Both the position numbers and the translations under genes were made by a program. The notes beneath the pieces were generated by a model. The model searched no databases and was not told where the DNA came from. It was given only the letters and a program-made list of their open reading frames with translations. DNA of 64,000 nucleotides, from assembly GCA_003439945.1 (NCBI GenBank), contig QVRM01001473.1, positions 83,501-147,500 on the forward strand, read 5' to 3'. Shown one piece after another: positions 1 through 11,929 of the stretch. How positions within the stretch are numbered: the stretch's first letter is position 1; each line of letters opens with the position of its first letter. Source of the stretch: Dermanyssus gallinae (taxonomy: Eukaryota; Arthropoda; Arachnida; Mesostigmata; Dermanyssidae).

Positions 1-213
1 TCACGTTTGTTTTCCCCGTCGTCGTCGTCGTCGTCGCTGTGTCGAATCGCTGTCGAAACGCGACTGCGCCCTGCCGACACCACCAGCAACAGCAGCGGCG
101 CTATGATAGTGATCGTGTATTGCGTGGCCCTCACGTTGGGTCTGTGCCTCTACTGGATACTACACACCGAACCGGCACGCAGCTTCCTCATCGTCTCGCC
201 GGCCAACGTTAAC
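1..213 (+). CDS. possible first coding exon (signal peptide), partial gene
   Basis: The frame is open from the window edge to a canonical-looking splice donor, GTAAGC at 214-219. An ATG at 103 gives 37 residues: a short hydrophobic stretch (IVIVYCVALTLGLCLYWIL) followed by HTEPARSFLIVSPANVN. That looks like a signal peptide or a type II membrane anchor at the start of a secreted or Golgi protein. The SFLIVSPANVN piece after a signal peptide faintly recalls how macroglobulin/thioester proteins begin, but this is speculation. Before the ATG the frame is a (TCG)n serine run that is probably 5' UTR. No acceptor or second exon could be recognised downstream, so the remaining 64 kb may be intron or intergenic. 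It could also be a chance open frame. Confidence 0.33.
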
Positions 214-219
214 GTAAGC
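214..219 (+). promoter_or_regulatory. candidate 5' splice donor
   Basis: GTAAGC follows AAC at the end of the hydrophobic open frame. It is the only coding-associated splice signal I can support here. Confidence 0.3.
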
Positions 220-325
220 ACGCTTTGCAGGACCGCGCTAGCTAGCTAGCTAGTTAGATAGCAGTTGTCGTGTGGCTGCTGTCCCCAAAGTCTCGTAAGA
301 CAGATGCATACACACGCATAGGTAC

Positions 326-327
<2 letters not shown>

Positions 328-394
<67 letters not shown>
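328..394. repeat. (TA)n microsatellite
   Basis: An uninterrupted TA run of about 67 bp. A shorter one follows at 521-539. The Tyr-Ile open frames across it are artefacts. Confidence 0.95.
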
Positions 395-397
<3 letters not shown>

Positions 398-771
398 CCA
401 TCTTTTGTTATACGTGTTCCGTATAATGCTTCTGTATAATATGAGATAACAGGAAACGACAATAAGCGAAACATGGCGTACTCTGAAGCACACAAGCTCG
501 GCGGTATTATCGTTGACACGATATATATATATATATATAATAGTAGAGTAAAAGCTACGATGAGCTTAACGGCGATTTTCTGATAATAATAATAATAATA
601 ATAGTAATAAATTATTATGATTATTATAGTTATCATATAATTGATTATCATTGTTTAAATGTTACAATTGTGAGGTGTGAACGTGTACTCCTTGTGTTCT
701 CCTAGCTCCTAAATATTATTCCATGGAACCGACAGTATAACCGGCACACTGCAATTCCTCGGCACACTGCA

Positions 772-908
<137 letters not shown>

Positions 909-2883
909 GTTTGTTCAACGGCGTCAAAAACTGAATTTACGCACATCCGCGTCAGTCTACAGATAAAGTGGGAAACCCGGACAATGTTGTGTCGCAGATA
1001 AAAAAAACACTAAAAAACGCCTATGGCCCGAAGCAACTTCGGAGGTAACGGACCTTGGACTAATGGCAAACTATCATGGTAGTCAGATGATGAATATGAA
1101 CATCATCAGCTAGTAATAAAAGCTCGAACTGGAACACTTTCGTTTACCTAGATAAGGTAGAGCCCGACGCGTTATACATGGTGTGGGGTCTTTAAAACTG
1201 TGCTAGTTTAGAAAACAGTATAGATGTCCAGAGTATCACCATATTTGTTAGATTATGCCACTGAGTTTTCGGTACCGGCATAATCACTACGGTTTGTCCA
1301 TACACAAGCATTAGCTCAACTAGTCGTCACGAACGCTGCTTTTATTTATTTTAATTGTTTTATAGACAATTTGGCAAGTTGGCAATTTAGAAAAAAAAAT
1401 TATTACTGCTGTATCCGGTAGCGACAGTGCCTAGCTCCACTTTATGAGCACTTGATACTAGTGCTTCTTTCTACGGCAAATATTGTATATCGTTAAGAAG
1501 GGATGGCTGCGTTCAGTGAAACTTCGTTGGGCCAAATGAATTATGTATGGTGTGACATACTACTTGTGAACTGCAATGTCGAATGAACAGTAACTATATA
1601 AAAGTATATTTTGAATTTATTCACTTGAAGAAAGTATATAGCATATTTTAGCTGGCCTCAATAAAACTCCTTATACGCTATGCAATACTACCAAAGCTGT
1701 GGTGATATAACCCCGTGTGAACACTTGACGGCGTAGTGCTAAACGGGATAAATTGCTCGGGGAGTGCTGTATTTAATATGAAGCCTAACTTCGCATATTA
1801 AACTTATATATAAAGGCCTTGGCCAGCCATCGAAGATTTATTGGAGTCTTTGCAAAGCCTTATTTTGAGTATGTGTAGCACAATTGAACTTATCAGAGCA
1901 TGCGCTCTGGAAAAAGTTTACAGACTGCAGAATTTCTAAATCTATTGTGCAGATTTTTGAAAAACCTACTCGAAAATAAACGCTTGGTGTTACTGCTTTT
2001 TGGCTACGATTTCGCCATCCGTTTTTTAACCTAAAACTCGTTGTGTCGCTTTAATCACTACTTACCGCATTAAATAGTAAACTACAGGTTGATCATCGCT
2101 AGGCAAGAAGGCGATTCGTAATGCTCTAATTCTTTATTAGCTGAGCATCTAGGCATTTTAAACGTACCTTTAACGATTAACTTAGCTATAATGTTAGACA
2201 GGAAGTAATGCTTCCGATTTGTTGTGGCACATAGTGAAGCTAAAACAACGTATTGTTTCCATCACCCTGATTAGGCATTTATGAATACAGTGCAAACAGG
2301 TGAACTATGACTACATATGGCTTTAAACATAGAAGCCTGCATACATTTCGAAAAGGTTTCTCTGACCTGGTAAGATGGGCAAGGCTAACTCTACGGTACA
2401 GCCCCTCATCATTCTTGATGGCAGCTACACAATTGCCGATCCGCATTAAATCGGCGGCGACTAGTATGGCAAAAAGATGCAGCGAGTTAAGATAAAAATA
2501 TATTTACGGAAAACATTGTGTATTGTTTAAATAAACGTGCGAATGAGCAGCAAACGCATACTTAAAAGGGTTCTAAGTTACTATTGAAGATTAAGCCACT
2601 TACAAGGCAACAGTATACCGCTAGTATCAAATGTTTCGTTGTAAACATTTCGATGTCAAAGAAGAACCCTGTAAAGAGCGTACAAATATAGCAACGCACG
2701 AAAAACTGGCTTTTGTTAGGGCAGCAATAAAGGAAGAAACAGTGCATCGCTAGAAGAGACGTTAGACATCAAAGCCCATTCGCTGCAGATGAATTCTGAT
2801 TCTGATTATTATTATCATTATATGTGTATTCTTTGAGGTCAATTAACATGAGCGCCGTGAACTTAGTAAATTCGGAAGGGAAG
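909..2883. other. no gene recognised
   Basis: AT-rich, largely unique sequence with stops in all frames and only short chance open frames. I see no domain, TIR or tRNA-like signal. Confidence 0.6.
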
Positions 2884-3000
2884 TATGGCGACGTGGCCTA
2901 GGGGGCTAGTGCGCTAATTATGGTTGTCACTGCTTTGATCCCTGCTGTTGATCGAATTCTTTTTGACCGATGCTGATCAAGCACAGGAAAGAAAAAATAC
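2884..3000 (+). mobile_element. possible tRNA-derived SINE fragment
   Basis: A polymerase III A-box-like GTGGCCTAGGGGGC lies near 2,894. A weak B-box-like TTTGATCCCTG follows about 40 bases later, then an A-rich stretch near 2,990. The spacing resembles a tRNA head, but the B box is poor and no tail or target duplication is clear. Confidence 0.35.
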
Positions 3001-3539
3001 CGCTGAGAGTCAGTGGCCATGCTGTCTCAATGACTGTTGGAGAGAATTTACAAATGTATGACCCTCGGCGCAGTGAATAGAGAACTTTAGGGGCTCGACT
3101 AGATATATGGCCAGTTTCTTAAAGATCGGATGAACGCCATTAGGTGTGTGGCTGCATTTGGGCTTTAAACGCAGTCATTGCGAGTGAATGTCGCGCTCGT
3201 TGAACTCGATCGGTGAGTTTAGAGGCTTTGTATGTAAAAATACGTCATTTTTAGCCCTTAGGGAACGAACGATGGTCTGGAACTAAAAGCAACTTTATCA
3301 AGGTAATGAGCCCCTGGTTGAGAACATGAAATTCCGGAGAGACCTCCTGCCATCAGCACCTGAACTTAACTGTACCGAACCATGCTTACCGAAGTATTAC
3401 GTTGACAAGCTAAAATTGAGATCCTAAAACCCTGGTGATACAACCGAACTCTGCAAATGCTGTAGTTGCGTAACCCAATCAATGTGTAGATTCAGTAAGC
3501 TAAAACGGGTAGAATCTACAAACAAAACCCCATAGATAC
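3001..3539. other. no gene recognised
   Basis: Unique-looking sequence. Nothing identifiable on either strand. Confidence 0.5.
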
Positions 3540-3632
3540 AAATGTGCAACGGTCGGGATCGAACCCGATGAGTGTCTCCTCCAGTCGCAAGGCGCACGCG
3601 AATGCACCACGCACGCACGCCACCCTACTCAC
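3540..3632 (-). mobile_element. tRNA-derived SINE head
   Basis: Read on the minus strand, the sequence holds GGTGGCGTGCGTGCGTGG-type A-box sequence and about 50 bases later the strong B box GGGTTCGATCCCGA. This is the internal polymerase III promoter of a tRNA. The fold does not close as a functional tRNA, so a SINE head or tRNA pseudogene is the better call. The body probably continues toward 3,420. Confidence 0.55.
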
Positions 3633-5040
3633 GAGTAACTGATGGAGTGTAGGTACCTGAATGTAAGCTGGCTTTGATACCGCTTCGCAACGGCGACAAT
3701 GCTTTCGTGACAACACTCTATTCGACTTAGTTCTGATGATATCGGACTCTATTCAATGACGTTCTGATGATATCGGACTACCATTTGTACATGAGTGGCA
3801 CTCGTACAAGTTGTTGCTCATATTGTTCTATTTAAGGTCATCGAATCGATAGATAGATAGATAGATAGGTATGATATGATATCTGTTTCAGCTTAGCACA
3901 GAATAGACTTGGGATTAATTATCGCGAACACAAGCAGCGATGTTGACGCAATGAATTGCATGAACGGATGCCAGTTCTGCGGTGCGGGTTTCTACGGCAT
4001 TTGAAGGTCAATATTTCTCGAAGCGAATATATTGCAAGACAGTACAATAACGCCTTCACTCAAGAGGCTCAATTGTGCATGCGCCTGCACATATCATGTT
4101 AGTGGCACACTTGGGTATATATATATATATATATATATGGTACACCATTTGTAGAACATCACAACAAATACCAAGAAGAATACCGGACGTATACAGATAT
4201 AGACCCGCCCTTACCGAGAACGATTTCCGCTTAATAAAAATGAACACAGTCAGCGAGCCAGTAGAGATAACCCTAAGCCTGTAAAAACAAATGTGCGTGG
4301 TTTGGACGACCGAAGGCACTTAATATATTGAAACGCAATTATGATGAACTTGCGTCCGGTGCAAAAGCAGAATCTCAGTTGTATACCGTTGTATGACTCA
4401 GGTAGTGAGCATTAGCCTTCGGAAAACAATACGCACGTCATATTGTAGTCAAAGATTATGCTATGTCATTTCGAAAAAGTCCAAGTGATGCGATACTTAC
4501 TACAATATGCCCACAATATTTTATAATCTAATAACGTTTTTTTCGTTAGATCAGTGATATGCGGACAACTTCCAGTCAGCAATGATTGATCGTCTCCGGT
4601 ATTACAAAATCGCAAACATTGGCGACGCAAAGGCTAGTGGCTCAACTGTGAATGGCAAATATTGCTGCTGATAGGTGTACTGAATGCGATAGGATAGCTT
4701 TAACATGATCTACAACGCTACGCCAACGGTACAATGGATAAAGGCAAGCAGCGTTGCCTATTTAGATATTCTAAGCAATGAAATGTTTTACTGTCTCGAC
4801 TTCTTTTGCTACATTTGCTATATTGTACATGTATATTAGTGGGGCATAAAATCGTCTGCTCGCTAGAGACTATGTGTTTACTACACCTGGAGTAAAGTTG
4901 AAAATAAATTGAAGTTAAAATTTTTTAAAACAGGCGTTACCTTAGGATCGGGAGTTTTGTTTATGATAATGGCAGCAAGCAAGATTAAACGCAATGGAAT
5001 TTTTTTTAGTAGCACGCTCAACTTCGTCTTTGAAGCTTTT
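3633..5040. other. no gene recognised; short (GATA)n and (TA)n
   Basis: Contains a (GATA)n run at 3,849-3,868 and a (TA)n run at 4,115-4,138. Otherwise there is no recognisable coding or mobile sequence. Confidence 0.55.
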
Positions 5041-5053
5041 TTTAGGGGGGGTG

Positions 5054-5086
5054 ATATATATATATATATATACTGTAGTTAAACAT
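5054..5086. repeat. (TA)n followed by a shared repeat end
   Basis: A (TA)n run is followed at once by CTGTAGTTAAACA. The same 13 bases follow the (TA)n array at 6,736-6,792, so the two arrays probably mark ends of copies of one repeat. Confidence 0.6.
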
Positions 5087-5866
5087 AAAAATGCATTTAC
5101 GCACACTTGCCGATGTTTTGGCGAGTAGTGTGGGACTAAACTCGTCTTTGAAGCTAGCGGATACGAAGCTGCCAAACAAGATGCGCCAACCGTATTCCCA
5201 TGAGTCATTGCAGTTTCTGCTTTACGTCACCGACGGATCGCTGCTTTGCGGGATCCACAACAGTTTTACGGGTTTTTTTGTTTTGTTACCGCCGATCATG
5301 AGAAAACAGCACATAATTATAAGTTAATCATTGCTATTGCAATTAATCGTCCATGCAAAAGTAGCTACACATCTTCAATCGTAACACAACTAGGACCTAC
5401 AATCTTCTTTACTCTATATCTTCATATTGGTTCGCTACATGTGGTCCATATATAGATGTTGCAGGCCAAACCCAAGGCAAAGCATTGCCATTGTATTGTT
5501 TATTGTATTTTGACTCACTGTTTAATCTGCACTGCACCGAGCCAATGCCTCCATGAAAATAGCCGGACAAACGCCTGCGAAAGTTTACTAAAAATAATAG
5601 TGTATTATATATAAATATGTAAGGTTTAGTATTAGGTATCAGAGCTTTAGAAATAAGGATGGATTAAACAGGTGCAGGTGGTGAAGACGAGGCTTAGGAT
5701 AAGCACACAGAGTAGGATTGCAGAGTAGAATTGCAGCTAAGACGGTAGAATGGTCAGCAATAGGCAAGAGCGGGGGTATCGGTCGGAATGGTGAAATCGA
5801 GGGTAAACAAGACATATACGGGCAAATGGAAATTGGCAATGAAGCCAGATCGAGTTTAGCAGATGC

Positions 5867-5867
<1 letters not shown>
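5087..5867. other. no gene recognised
   Basis: Short open frames only. The segment around 5,135-5,155 repeats the phrase TCGTCTTTGAAGCT seen at 5,025-5,038, a small local duplication across the (TA)n array. Confidence 0.45.

Positions 5868-5917
<50 letters not shown>
5868..5917. repeat. (TA)n microsatellite
   Basis: A 50-bp uninterrupted TA run. Further short arrays lie at 6,049-6,075 and 6,091-6,104. Confidence 0.95.
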
Positions 5918-5919
<2 letters not shown>

Positions 5920-6104
5920 AAAAACGGGAAATGGGCGGTAGAATGGGTATACAATCATTCAAGAGCTAGTGGGCTATTATCAGGATGCCAAAACAGGGAT
6001 GTTAGACATACATATACAGAAAGTATATACTTACAGTTTTAGTTCTGCATATATATATATATATATATATATATAACTAAAAGTATATGCATATATATAT
6101 ATAT

Positions 6105-6733
6105 GCGTCTGCGTATTCTCGTGACGCATATCTACTACCTACGCACCACCGAGTAACTGTCGGTTATGTGTTATTGAGAGACCGTATACTCTGGCGTTAC
6201 TAAGAGAATATTTACAGTCATCAATATATCACAATGACACGAATCAGTAAAGAAAATTAGTCAAACAATATAAGAACAGCATGGTAAAGCTTTGTTTAAT
6301 CTTAAACGAAAATTAATTTGAAAGGTGTGTAAGGTTTAGACTTTCCTACCAGATATCATGCCAACTTTCGAAGGGCAAATGCCCATGCTAATTTTTGTCT
6401 GTTACTCATATGGAGGCCCTGGCCGGTAAAACGGTAACGATAAACCCGCTAATATATGGAAGCTGAGTTTATATGTACAAAGAGAAGAAAGGGAAGTTGG
6501 TGTTTGCGGAGCAGTCTCCTTGATGAGACGAGTGTTGTTAGAGCTAATTATGCGTAGATGTCATGTAGTCACTGTCAGAAGCAGCAAGAAGTAACCGCGA
6601 CAGCTAAAGTTTCATCACATCAACGAGGAGACGAGGTTGACGCGGATATTTCGCCGCGAGTACGGCAACGACACAAAAACCCATTAAGCGCCCACGTGTC
6701 AAAGCTTGAAACACATAGCAAACTTCGTCATTT

Positions 6734-6735
<2 letters not shown>
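6105..6735. other. no gene recognised
   Basis: Unique-looking sequence with no supported feature. Confidence 0.5.
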
Positions 6736-6800
<65 letters not shown>

Positions 6801-6805
6801 AACAA
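6736..6805. repeat. (TA)n with shared CTGTAGTTAAACA end
   Basis: A 57-bp TA run, then the same 13 bases that follow the 5,054 array. Confidence 0.8.
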
Positions 6806-6899
6806 AACCAGCTAAATCAGCTTGATCGAGTGAAATGAAAGATAAGAAAGAGCACGCAATAGTAGCCACATCAACGGCAACAATACCTACTATTATCAC

Positions 6900-7900
6900 T
6901 ACAACAACACGGCGGCGGGGGGAACTATGACGAAGGCCATGTTGCTGCCGGCGGCAAATAAAAGGGTGCGCACTCCATAGTCATATTGGCAGCGGCCGCT
7001 GCTGCCTCCCTGGGGGTTCGGGGTGGAAGGAAGCTGTGGGGTGACTGAAGCCCTTTTCGTCTTTGTTGGCTCGAGTTTCCTGCTCGCTGTTCACTTATTC
7101 GCTTGCTGGTTATCAGGCGGCTGCGCTGGGCTGGACAGACCAGAATGACGACGACGACGACGACGACAAAGACGAGTGTAATAACAACGGCGACGGTAGC
7201 GCAGAGGCGCCGCTGCCTCAAACGCGATGGGTGTAGGTGGGCCGTTTCTCCTATTCTTGGGAGTGTCTCTTAGGAGTGGGGTAGTAGAGCGGGGGTGCAC
7301 GAGGACGAAGGGGGAAATGGGTGTCGGCGGGCGGAGAATAAGGAGGTCGGCGAGAAGGTCGGTCAAGTGAGTAAAAACAGCTGATCGTTGGCATAGCGAC
7401 CGGGAGGGGGGGGGGGCGTTAGACGTAGACGCGGCAGCAGCAGCAGCGGTCGCCTTACATTTCGGTTGGTAGAGTATGGTCGCTAGAAGGCATTGCAGTG
7501 CACATACACATCGTCTGCGTATGCACGCACGCACAATCATATATATATATATATATATATGTGATCGTGCCTATGTACATAACACGCAAACTGCTGCTAC
7601 TACGCCGTCCCCTCGTACGACCGAAACCTCCCGCCAAACAGAGACGGGATACGTCGTGCACAGAAATTGCGCTCGCGCAGAAGATGCACTCGGCGCGCTT
7701 TTTCACCGCTTATAGCGGCATACCTGCCCCCTTTGCGACAGTGCTGTTGCGAGTGGTGGCTGCGAGGTAGCCGGGCAGAACAGTGCAGGCATACAGCGGA
7801 GCATCTCTGCTGTTGCTCTTGCCACGGCTCTATTGTTGTGGCGACAGGGACAGTAGCTACTTCTGCTTCTGCTACCGCTATGGCTGGCTGGCTGGCTGGC
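6900..7900. other. GC-rich low-complexity sequence
   Basis: Includes (GAC)n at 7,147-7,168, a G run near 7,408-7,418, (CAG)-like units and (TA)n at 7,540-7,560. The long open frames seen in several frames have biased Arg/Ala/Ser composition and no domain, so they are not called as genes. Confidence 0.6.
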
Positions 7901-9040
7901 AGGGCTCTTGAAGTACGACGAAGTGGCAATGAAGTCGCAAAAGGAGCGGCCGTAGACCTAGCAGAAGGAGCAGCTGCAGTACGCACGGAAGAAGAACGAG
8001 GAGCGGATCGGCGGAAGGACAACAAGCAATGGAGCAGCGAAACAAGAGCAGTCAAAGGATCAGCGGTAGGAGAACGAGTAGCAAGGGTAGCGCTAAATGA
8101 AGGAAAGACCACAGCAAGAAGAGCCAAGCAGTACTCAAGAAGAGCAAGCAGTAGGAAAAGAAACAGGAGTAGGAAAATGAGGCGTGAGCGAAGGAGCAGT
8201 ACGAGAAAGGAGGTAGAAGAAAGAGATGCAGACAGAAAAAATAGAGTAGGAAGGAGGAGGCGTCACGAAAAATAAGTAGGAGGAGGAACAGCGGAAAAGA
8301 AAAGTAGAAGAACGAGTAGCAGGAGTAGCGTTAAATAAGTGAGTTCAGGAAGGACGAGGCAAAGCAAGATGAAGCCCCGAAAGAGAATGAGCAACAGCGG
8401 CCGAATAGAAACGGAAGCGAATGAAGAAAACAAAGAAGTCACAGTGCAGGGGCAGCATCCGTAGCAGCCTTAGAGGAAGGAGCAGGAGTAAGAGAGATTG
8501 TGCAGCGGCAGTACTCCAGAAAGAAGAAGGAGCCGAAGAGTACGCCGGTTGTAGCAGGCGAAGGAGAACAAAGGAAGCTAACTGGCAAATGGAAGAAAAC
8601 TAGAAAAAGTTGGCAGATCAATCATACACTAGAAGAAGGAGAAGAAGAGCAGGAAGCAGTTATACTAGTCGCGTGCAAAGAAAGCAAGGAGACGAAGAAA
8701 GAGCATCGCAGTGAGTAGGCAGAAGAACGACGAGTAATTGTAGACGAGGCAGGGAGAGCCTCGGGAAACGAGAAGGACTCGGAGCAGCTGTAGCAATTGG
8801 TAAAAAAACAACACACAAGGAGAAAAGCAGCAGCAGCAACAAGGAAAAGAGTCAGGATAACGAGAAGGACAAGGAGGTGGTGGAGAAGAGACAGAAGAAA
8901 AGGAAGCAGAAAAGGTAGCAGAAAATCAACGCAGAAGAAGAAAAGGTAGCACAGTAGCAGGAAACGAGCTGTACGAAATGTAGGACAAGTGAAGAGCTGG
9001 GACAGGAGGAGCTGAACCAGTGGCGGGGGGGGGGGACCGG
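7900..9040 (+). repeat. purine-rich low-complexity tract, about 1.1 kb
   Basis: The plus strand is dominated by AGGAGCAG, GAAGAA and AAGGAG-like words with very few pyrimidine runs, ending in an 11-base G run near 9,025-9,035. Units are degenerate. Frames through it are Arg/Lys/Glu-rich on one strand and Leu/Phe-rich on the other, which reflects composition and not coding. Confidence 0.75.
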
Positions 9041-9179
9041 GGGAGAAATCAGGGCGCGGTAGGTGTCTTCTTCGTAGACGCAATTGTCGTAGTCACAGTG
9101 GCTATAGCCGCTCTAGCTGCTGGAAGAAACGAGCATCTATTTTAGCGGAAGAGGAGGCAACAACATCAGCGAAGGGATT

Positions 9180-9500
9180 CCTTGTCTTTGTTAGCCTCGA
9201 TTTGGTCGAAGCGTCCGCTCATTTACCCCCCCCCCCCCCTCCTTGTCCGTTCGGCAGCTTCCCCGGCAGCTCGGCTGGCTTGTCGGCCTCATTCCTCTTT
9301 TTTCTTCTTCTTCTTCTTCTGCTTTCCGGTTCTCCTCGTCGCTAACGCTGTCGACGTATTGTTGTTGTTGCTGTTGTTGTTGCTGTCTCTATTGTTGTTT
9401 GCTACTTTGATGCTGTTGTTCTTTGTGCCTAACATGTCTTTGTTTGCTTGCTTTCGAAGTTGTTGTTTTGTTTTGGGTGTCACTCGTGCTGCTCGCTTAA
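9180..9500 (+). repeat. pyrimidine/GT-rich low-complexity tract
   Basis: A C run near 9,227-9,239 is followed by (TTC)n and then (TTG)n. Its strand bias is opposite to that of the purine-rich tract just upstream. Confidence 0.7.
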
Positions 9501-9650
9501 GTCGCACTATTTACGATACAAGTTGTATAGCGATAGAGCAAAATATGAATTAAAAAAATGATGGTGATTACACTCCTAACAACGAAAACAACAAGAACAA
9601 CGAGTATAGATATTGCAACTGCGTTGGTATATATATATATATATACTATA

Positions 9651-9725
9651 TTAGGTCTACAAAAAAGTGTTTTCGGTTTTTTAATGATTTTCTACGGACA
9701 AAACCGAAAAAACTTTTTGTAGCCC
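9651..9725. mobile_element. miniature mariner-end element (MITE/hairpin), 75 bp
   Basis: The left end TTAGGTCTACAAAAAAGTG and the inverse of the right end (GGGCTACAAAAAGTTTTTTC) match imperfectly over about 30 bases, continuing into TTCGGTTTT. A TA dinucleotide lies outside each end, within (TA)n. AGGTCTACAAAAAGT-like ends resemble mariner termini. It looks like an internal-deletion derivative keeping only the two inverted repeats. Confidence 0.6.
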
Positions 9726-10395
9726 TATATATATATATTGATGATAAGACATGCTCTGAAAAGCATGCTTTTTTATTACTACTTCTGCTACCACTTTAAC
9801 TACGACAAACGGTAGCTATTAACGACACAGCTCCTGTTGGCGTGCGCTGCTGCTGCCAATTCCAGCTGTGGCGGGGGCTCTCAGGTCGCGATCAAAGAAC
9901 CCCCTGCCTATCTGCCGTCCTACCTTCCTGTCATCTCGTGCCAGATGGCACGATAGCCTGTTACCACTGTCTTAATACATCGCGCTTATATTCGAAAACA
10001 AATCTAAGAGGATCGCGCGCTCCCATGAACACACATCCACGCAGCCACGTGCATTAGGCGTACTCACCGACACTCACCCACCGACCCAAAACGTGCCAAA
10101 GACAGACACATCCATACACGGCCACTGAATGAGACGTTTTTTTCTGCGTAGCAGGCGGCCCGACAGACATCGACGTGCAGATTTGGCCAGGAGCTGTTTT
10201 CTCTCTATTTGTTACAAATATCTATCTTTAGAGAAAGAGAACGAGCGAGAACGTAACGACCCTCCCGTCTCTATTATTCCTCTCTATGAAACCTCTCGTT
10301 GGGCCTCGTAGGATTGACCCTTAATTCAGCTGCTGGCAGTTCCGGAACTGCGATAGTGGGGCTGGAGAGTGGGTACCTGTGGTGATGCTGAATTG
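9726..10395. other. no gene recognised
   Basis: No supported coding or mobile sequence. A short GAGAACGAGCGAGAACG-like tract is present near 10,235. Confidence 0.5.
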
Positions 10396-11250
10396 GGAAC
10401 AACAACAGCATTAACAGTAGCAGCAGCAACAACAACAATAACAACAACAGCAGCAGCAGCAGCAGCAACAACAACAGCAACAGTAATAAAGGTGAATTGT
10501 GACGGCGGCGACATAATGCAGCACGTTGAGAGCAGTCGTAATATCATCCGACAAAGCTTACAAAAGCTACGCTACCTAGCGACCGACCTGACACGGCTGG
10601 AGTCGACCCCTTCGTCGGCTCCTCTGTTCCTGTCTATCTGTCCCAGTACAGCATAGGCTAGCAGAAGCAGCCTAGCCTCATCGGCTAGCCTCACGCGGCC
10701 AACTTGTGTCCTGAACCGAAGGCGGTGGCCTCACGAGAATTGTGCGCTCCTTGCAGTTCTTCTTCGCGTCGGTTCGTCGGTGTCGCTTTCGCTGTCGTAG
10801 TTGTCTTTGTCTCTCTATGCCGCCTCTTAGTGTGGAGAGCCCACTCGGCCAGCATCGCAGAAGCAGAAGCAGCAGCAGAAGAAGACACAAAGTCAAGGCC
10901 AAACGTCCTCAGGTCGGCTGTCGTTGACGTCGTCGTCGTCGTCGTTGCTGCTGCTTTGTGCTTCATTGTTCTTTGTCTTCGTCGTTGCTGCTGTCCATTG
11001 CGCCCGTTCTGTGCTTCGATTTGTACTGCGATCTCCTGCGCCAACCTTTGCTGCTGCTGCAGCCGCCGCTTCTGCGCCTTGCCCGTCTCCAGCAGCCGTT
11101 GTTCCTGCTCCTAATTTAAATTGCGTTTCTCGTTCCGATATCCGCCCGCTCGAGCTCGTCCTAGCTTGAGATATCACCCCATCTTTTTGCTGTTTCTTTA
11201 TTTCCTTTTTTTCTTCGTGTTCGGTTTCCTTCTTCGTCGTTTGGGTTTCA
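10396..11250. repeat. trinucleotide-rich region (ACA/CAG, CGT, CTG)
   Basis: (AAC)n/(CAG)n occurs at 10,398-10,490, with (CAG)n at 10,447-10,466. (CGT)n occurs at 10,927-10,945, and CTG/TCT-rich sequence extends to 11,250. Poly-Leu, poly-Val and poly-Ala frames here are repeat readings. Confidence 0.8.
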
Positions 11251-11914
11251 TTTTCTTTCTCTTCGTACTTCTATGCAGAAGAGCTCTATGTACAAGAACA
11301 ACGATGACACATTTCGATGACACATGTGGCCTCCATTGGCTTGGTGCTCGCTCATCGATTCGACGACTCGGTCCCACAGCTAGGCGGCTGTAGTCCGGCC
11401 TGGTGGATTCGCAGTGTAGCTCGCCTTCCCACTAGCCTTACTTGTCCAAGTGCGGAACGGAGACACACGGGGAGGTAAAACAGATTCTGGTCCTAATGCT
11501 CCTGGTAGCCCAGCGGCCTATCTCATTATTAATGTTCTAACACACACACACATATATATAAATGGCCTGAGATCTTTTCAACCTCAAAAGAAGAGCGTCT
11601 AAGACATTTTAAAAATATATTTTTTTTCTAATTCGAATGCAAATATAATGCCCTTTTAAGTGAAATACACTAGCGGAGAGATGGGGCACATTTTTGATTT
11701 CTACAAGCTGACTACGAAACGCCCAATTTTGGTGGGTTGAACACTCATACTTTATTATATTATAAAAGGCTCCTACATATGTTAACAACACTGGACGTAA
11801 AAACCATTTAGAGCAGGCACAGTTCGGTGCGAGTAGAGATTGGTTCTATTAGCCGATCTAGCAACCGCCTTGGCCTTCATTAGTGTACCTGAACGAGTAT
11901 TCGTTTCATAAATG
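11251..11914. other. no gene recognised
   Basis: Unique-looking sequence with a short (CA)/(TA) run at 11,541-11,560. Confidence 0.5.
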
Positions 11915-11929
11915 TCAAACAACTCCTGA

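Noticed and set aside
250..651. Open frames rich in alternating Tyr-Ile (also at 4.1, 5.7-5.9, 6.6-6.8, 37.9-38.2, 39.5-39.7, 45.4, 52.7, 55.9-56.2 and 60.6-60.9 kb)
   Set aside because: They are translations of (TA)n microsatellites, present on both strands at once, with no flanking coding signal.
7600..8275. Overlapping 175- and 202-codon frames on opposite strands
   Set aside because: Biased Arg/Ala/Ser composition from purine-rich and GC-rich simple sequence. No domain, and antisense overlap.
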